Shown here one piece after another: positions 16,221 through 16,531 of a stretch of DNA of 16,531 bases. The number at the start of each line of letters is the position of its first letter. Positions within the stretch are counted from its first letter, which is position 1. Made by a program: the position numbers and the translations under genes. Location: positions 1 through 16,531 of the forward strand of contig CADWAF010005001.1 in assembly GCA_902984215.1 (NCBI GenBank). Reading direction: 5' to 3'. The DNA is from Willaertia magna. Taxonomy: Eukaryota; Heterolobosea; Eutetramitea; Acrasida; Naegleriidae. The notes beneath the pieces were generated by a model. The model made no database searches. It saw only the letters and a list, made by a program, of their open reading frames with translations, and was not told the origin of the DNA.

Positions 16221-16531
16221 CTAATAATTTGGGTTGACAGTCAAAGCAAACACACCGTTCCCTTGAAGAATTTGTCTCTTCAAACCAACCTTATTAACTA
16301 TCTTTCCCATCTTATAATCAACAGTATACACAAAATCACCTTCATTTTCCCTCAAACATAAAAACACAAGATTACTATCACTGTCAATTGTTACCTTTGA
16401 AATTAATTGTAATCCTCCACTACTATTTGAACTAAGTGTTGTCATTATCGCTTTATTACTATTAATAGGGCTTAAAGAAACTAAATTTAAAGTGTTTGTA
16501 TTATTTCTTTCAATTCCAATAAACTTATTTA
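16221..16531 (-). CDS. 3' end of an unidentified gene, partial
   Basis: The frame is open from the window edge to a stop at 16221-16223, giving about 103 C-terminal residues. An internal Met at 16445 need not be the start, because the frame continues upstream without a stop. The sequence alternates short hydrophobic strands with polar turns (LQLISKVTIDSDSNLVFLCLRE, DFVYTVDYKMGKIVNKVGL, GVFALTVNPNY). This would suit the last blades of a beta-propeller such as a WD40 or YVTN-like protein. No family signature is complete enough to name it. Confidence 0.6.
   Translation of the reverse strand, partial: NKFIGIERNNTNTLNLVSLSPINSNKAIMTTLSSNSSGGLQLISKVTIDSDSNLVFLCLRENEGDFVYTVDYKMGKIVNKVGLKRQILQGNGVFALTVNPNY

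Overview
The window is AT-rich eukaryotic nuclear DNA. Genes are broken by short spliceosomal introns (62-111 nt, mostly GTAAGT donors), use the standard stop codons, carry long Asn and Gln runs, and sit a few hundred bases apart on both strands. Two nuclear-encoded mitochondrial ribosomal proteins and two tRNA-Asn genes with internal A and B boxes are present. This fits a free-living amoeboid protist of the Naegleria (heterolobosean) or dictyostelid type. Base composition and intergenic texture lean towards Naegleria-like, but the species cannot be named from the sequence alone.

Layout: a tRNA-Asn gene on the minus strand (17-89) diverges from a seven-exon plus-strand gene (232-4310). That gene is the most notable object here. 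After splicing by hand it reads as one 1194-residue protein: origin recognition complex subunit 3 (ORC3) with an acidic linker and three PHD zinc fingers inserted between its helical region and its C-terminal winged helix. Its 142-nt upstream gap holds two inverted GGCGCC-centred elements resembling E2F sites. Downstream come a possible 41-codon membrane ORF (minus), a basic low-complexity protein (minus, 4751-5317) and a PH-domain protein whose PH fold is interrupted by Asn-rich loops (minus, 6039-7775). The PH gene diverges from the gene for mitochondrial ribosomal protein bL21m (8281-9057, plus). A two-exon minus gene (9307-10317) looks like a transcription factor: a beta-rich N-terminal domain, an acidic/KKRK segment and a Pro/Tyr/Gln tail. 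It diverges from an NT-C2 plus dilute-domain protein (10785-13319). A two-exon minus gene for mitochondrial ribosomal protein mS25 (13396-13927) follows, then two plus-strand four-helix membrane proteins, a second tRNA-Asn (16068-16140) and the 3' end of another minus-strand gene that runs off the window.

The genes do not form an operon or an obvious single pathway. Two serve the mitochondrial ribosome, one the replication origin and possibly chromatin reading, one or two signalling and trafficking at membranes. No mobile element, CRISPR array, viral or toxin gene was seen.
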